A DNA stretch of 64,000 nt, taken from positions 5,828,001 through 5,892,000 of the forward strand of contig NZ_CP048397.1 in NCBI RefSeq assembly GCF_010384365.1, read 5' to 3'. Under the pieces are notes generated by a model. It saw nothing but the letters and a program-made list of their open reading frames with translations, was not told where the DNA came from and did not search any database. The stretch's first letter is position 1. Each line of letters starts with the position of its first letter. The DNA comes from Streptomyces sp. S4.7. GTDB lineage: Bacteria; Actinomycetota; Actinomycetes; Streptomycetales; Streptomycetaceae. Positions 61,198-64,000 of this stretch are shown here, in pieces. The position numbers and the translations under genes are program-made.

Positions 61198-63306
61198 ATG
61201 ACCACGTTGCCGAAGCGGCTCGCCGGGGCACCCGGCGGCAGCCGCGGGAAGTGGTTCGTCCTGGTCGCCTGGCTCATCCTCGTCGTCGCGCTCGGCCCGC
61301 TCGCGGGCAAGCTCGGCGAGGTCGAGGAGACGGGGCCGAACGCGTTCCTGCCCCGTGGCGCGGAATCGGCCCGGGTCAACACCGAGCTGGAGAGGTTCCG
61401 CACCGACACGCTGATGCCGGCGGTCGTCGTCTACACCGGCGAGGGGGCCGCGGCGAAGGCCGGCGCGGACCGCGAGCGCTTCGCGCCGTACGTCGCCGAG
61501 GGCGAGCAACTGCCGCCCGCCGTACGGTCCGAGGACGGCGAGGCCCTGATGGCCGTCGTGCCCCTGTCGTACGAGGACGAGATCACCGACACGGTCGACA
61601 GGCTCCGCGACATCGCCGGCGCCAACGCCCCACCCGGTGTCGAGGCCGAGGTCGGCGGCCCCGCCGCCTCCCTGACCGACTCCGTCGCCGTCTTCGGCAC
61701 CCTCGACGCGACCCTGATGATCGCGACCGGGCTCGTCGTCGCCGTCCTGCTGCTGATCACCTACCGCAGCCCCCTGCTGTGGCTGTTCCCGTTGCTGTCC
61801 GTCGGCTTCGCCGCCGTACTCACCCAGGTCGGTACGTATCTGCTCGCCAAGTACGGCCATCTGCCGGTCGATCCGCAGAGCGCGGGCATCCTGATGGTGC
61901 TCGTCTTCGGCGTCGGCACGGACTACGCACTGCTGCTCATCGCCCGCTACCGCGAGGAACTGCACCGCCTGGAGGACCGGCACGAGGCGATGCGGACCGC
62001 GCTGCGCCGCTCCGGCCCGGCGATCCTCGCCTCGGCGGGCACCGTCGCGATCGGGCTGGTCACTCTGGCGTTCGCCGACATCAACTCCTCACGCTCCATG
62101 GGGCTGGTCGGCGCCGTCGGGGTGGTCTGCGCGTTCCTCGCGATGGTCACGGTGCTGCCCGCGCTGCTGGTGATCGCCGGCCGCTGGGTCTTCTGGCCGT
62201 TCGTCCCGCGCTTCGGCACCCCCGTCCGCAAGGAGGCCACCGTGTGGTCCCGGATCGGCGCCCTGGTCGCCCGGCGCCCGCGCTGGTCCTGGCTGATGTC
62301 GGTGGGCGTCACCGGAGTCCTCGCGCTCAGCGCGGTCGGCATCGACATGGGGCTGCGGCAGTCGGAGATGTTCCAGGAGAAGCCCGAATCGGTCGTGGCG
62401 CAGGAACTGATCTCCGCGCACTACCCGTCGGGCGCCTCCGATCCGGCGAAGGTCGTCACCCGCGCCGACCGCGCCGCCGACGTCGGGGCGGCCCTGCGGG
62501 ACGTCGAGGGCGTCGCACGCGTGGAGGACGGCGACCGTACGCCCGACGGACGCCTCGCCACGCTGTCGGTGGTGCTGACCGACACCCCGGACAGCGCTGC
62601 GGCCAAGGCCACCGTCGACCGGCTCAGGGACGCCGTACGGACGGTGGACGGCGCCGACGCCCTCGTCGGCGGGGCGACCGCGCAGACCCTCGACACCCAG
62701 CGGGCCGCCGACCGCGATCTGCGCACGGTCATCCCCGTGGTGCTGGTGGTGGTGCTGGTCGTACTGATCCTGCTGCTGCGCGCCCTGGTCGCACCGGTGC
62801 TGCTGCTCGCGACGGTCGTCCTGTCGTACTTCGCCGCGCTCGGCGCGTCGAACCTCCTGTTCGAGCACGTCTTCGGCTTCGCCGGTGTCGACTGGTCGAT
62901 CCCGCTGATGGGCTTCGTGTTCCTGGTCGCGCTCGGCATCGACTACAACATCTTCCTGATGCACCGGGTCCGCGAGGAGGCGCTGCGGATCGGCCACAGG
63001 CGCGGCGTACTGGAGGGCCTGACCAGCACCGGAGGTGTGATCACCTCGGCGGGCGTGGTGCTCGCCGCGACCTTCGCCGTCTTCGCGGCGCTGCCGCTGG
63101 TGACGATGGCGCAGATGGGGGTGATCGTCGGGATCGGAGTCCTGCTTGACACCTTCCTGGTCCGTACGGTGCTGGTGCCCGCCCTCGCGCTGGACCTGGG
63201 GCGCCGGTTCTGGTGGCCGGGGCTGCTCTTCGCCCGGGGCGCCCACGACGGTCCGGCGGGGCCGTCCGAGCGGCCGGCGGGGGAGCGCTCGCCCGAGCAC
63301 GTCTGA
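61198..63306 (+). CDS. MMPL/RND-family transporter
   Basis: ATG 61198 follows ACGAGGAG. The 702-residue protein has twelve predicted membrane helices in two MMPL halves (LLLITYRSPLLWLFPLLSVGFAAVLTQ... and VLVVLILLLRALVAPVLLL...), with extracytoplasmic loops at about residues 45-190 and 400-520. Proton-relay-type motifs GVGTDYALLLIARYREEL and ALGIDYNIFLMHRVREE are intact. MMPL proteins export lipids or antibiotics. It lies 170 bp after the small membrane protein gene and is probably controlled by the ArsR-like regulator. Confidence 0.93.
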   Translation: MTTLPKRLAGAPGGSRGKWFVLVAWLILVVALGPLAGKLGEVEETGPNAFLPRGAESARVNTELERFRTDTLMPAVVVYTGEGAAAKAGADRERFAPYVAEGEQLPPAVRSEDGEALMAVVPLSYEDEITDTVDRLRDIAGANAPPGVEAEVGGPAASLTDSVAVFGTLDATLMIATGLVVAVLLLITYRSPLLWLFPLLSVGFAAVLTQVGTYLLAKYGHLPVDPQSAGILMVLVFGVGTDYALLLIARYREELHRLEDRHEAMRTALRRSGPAILASAGTVAIGLVTLAFADINSSRSMGLVGAVGVVCAFLAMVTVLPALLVIAGRWVFWPFVPRFGTPVRKEATVWSRIGALVARRPRWSWLMSVGVTGVLALSAVGIDMGLRQSEMFQEKPESVVAQELISAHYPSGASDPAKVVTRADRAADVGAALRDVEGVARVEDGDRTPDGRLATLSVVLTDTPDSAAAKATVDRLRDAVRTVDGADALVGGATAQTLDTQRAADRDLRTVIPVVLVVVLVVLILLLRALVAPVLLLATVVLSYFAALGASNLLFEHVFGFAGVDWSIPLMGFVFLVALGIDYNIFLMHRVREEALRIGHRRGVLEGLTSTGGVITSAGVVLAATFAVFAALPLVTMAQMGVIVGIGVLLDTFLVRTVLVPALALDLGRRFWWPGLLFARGAHDGPAGPSERPAGERSPEHV

Positions 63307-63338
63307 CGCCGTTCGCTCGGGCCGCGCCGCCCCGCTCG

Positions 63339-63380
63339 CCGGAGCCCCAACGCCCGCCGCGCGGGGCGGTGGGGCTCCGG
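63339..63380 (+). terminator. Terminator after the MMPL gene
   Basis: CCGGAGCCCC (63339-63348) pairs with GGGGCTCCGG (63371-63380), and an inner CGCCC/GGGCG pairing closes the loop further. Confidence 0.75.
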
Positions 63381-63440
63381 CCCCGTCCGGGCGGGGTGGT
63401 GCTTGCGAGGGCCGAGCCCGTACGGCTTACGATCCTCATC

Positions 63441-64000
63441 GTGCCGAAACTGACCGACGTGCCCAAACGGATCCTGATCGGGAGGGCGCTGCGTAGCGAC
63501 AGGTTGGGAGAAACGCTCCTTCCCAAACGCATCGCACTGCCCGTCTTCGCCTCCGACCCGCTCTCCTCGGTGGCCTACGCGCCGGGGGAAGTCCTCCTGG
63601 TGCTCTCCATCGCGGGCGCTTCGGCGTACCACTTCAGCCCGTGGATCGCACTGGCCGTGGTGGTCCTGATGTTCACCGTCGTCGCCTCCTACCGTCAGAA
63701 CGTGCACGCCTATCCGAGCGGCGGCGGCGACTACGAGGTCGCCACCACCAACCTCGGGCCCAAGGCCGGTCTGACCGTCGCGAGCGCCCTGCTCGTCGAC
63801 TACGTCCTGACCGTGGCCGTCTCGATCGCCTCCGGCGTCGAGAACCTCGGCTCGGCGGTCCCCTTCGTCATCGAGAACAAAGTCCCGTGCGCGATCGGGA
63901 TAATCGTCATCCTGACGCTGATGAATCTGCGCGGCGTACGGGAGTCGGGCAAGCTCTTCGCCATCCCGACGTACATCTTCGTCACCGGCGTCTTCATCAT
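63441..64000 (+). CDS. APC-superfamily permease (3' end outside window)
   Basis: The frame from GTG 63441 reads MPKLTDVPKRILIGRALRSD, RLGETLLPKRIALPVFASDP, LSSVAYAPGEVLLVLSIAGA and continues through four to five membrane helices to the window edge. It belongs to the APC family; related genes lie beside TrkA-type ceoBC genes in Mycobacterium. It may be a cation or amino-acid transporter served by the nearby TrkA pair (inference). Truncated here. Confidence 0.88.
   Translation, partial: MPKLTDVPKRILIGRALRSDRLGETLLPKRIALPVFASDPLSSVAYAPGEVLLVLSIAGASAYHFSPWIALAVVVLMFTVVASYRQNVHAYPSGGGDYEVATTNLGPKAGLTVASALLVDYVLTVAVSIASGVENLGSAVPFVIENKVPCAIGIIVILTLMNLRGVRESGKLFAIPTYIFVTGVFI

Overview
The window is high-GC DNA (roughly 70%, strong third-position GC bias, many GTG starts and ATGA-type overlaps) from a Streptomyces-like actinomycete. 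Markers are SepH, the CutR/CutS pair, coproporphyrin-type ferrochelatase, CeoB/CeoC-like TrkA proteins, a string of actinobacterial DUF families (DUF3071, 3093, 3159, 3710, 4193, 5998), a DasR-type site before ptsH and a c-di-AMP (ydaO) riboswitch before a cell-wall peptidase. The order from parC through ptsH, sepH, hemH, cutRS, dut and kdpDE resembles the chromosomal core of other Streptomyces (judged from memory, not by alignment).

Region 1 (1-6462) is signalling and carboxylate uptake: a NarL-type two-component pair (kinase cut by the window edge), a DUF485 protein with an ActP-like sodium:solute symporter, and a convergent CitA/CitB-type pair that probably senses a small carboxylate.

Region 2 (6809-19565) is the most distinctive part. 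It is a predicted alpha-glucan utilisation locus: two secreted beta-helix enzymes that look like GH87 (alpha-1,3-glucanase/mycodextranase), a LacI-type regulator with CTTGC-type repeats in its promoter, a sugar-binding lipoprotein, two MalF/MalG-type permeases with no local ATPase, and a cytoplasmic GH13 alpha-glucosidase. The large multidomain enzyme has an in-frame TGA just after its signal peptide.

Region 3 (19729-22531) is a CobW-type GTPase gene split by an IS110-family element whose own transposase has two frameshifts.

Region 4 (22548-45697) is mostly housekeeping: topoisomerase IV subunit A, an M16 peptidase pair, the riboswitch-controlled M23 peptidase, HPr, an N-terminal-GNAT acyl-CoA synthetase-like protein (PatA type), thymidine kinase, a sulfurtransferase, SepH, an MFS transporter with an overlapping FAD oxidase, ferrochelatase and an inositol monophosphatase.

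Region 5 (45830-64000) carries CutRS, a block of DUF genes with dut, an orphan MacB-like ATPase, KdpD and KdpE with no structural kdp genes nearby, an OB-fold protein and DUF3159, two TrkA proteins, an ArsR-like regulator with paired operators, an MMPL transporter and the start of an APC permease.

Non-coding structure worth attention: three diverged ~165-171 bp terminal-inverted-repeat elements (one between kdpD and kdpE), and a pair of ~98 bp palindromic units facing each other at 58342-58639. No tRNA, rRNA or CRISPR array was seen.
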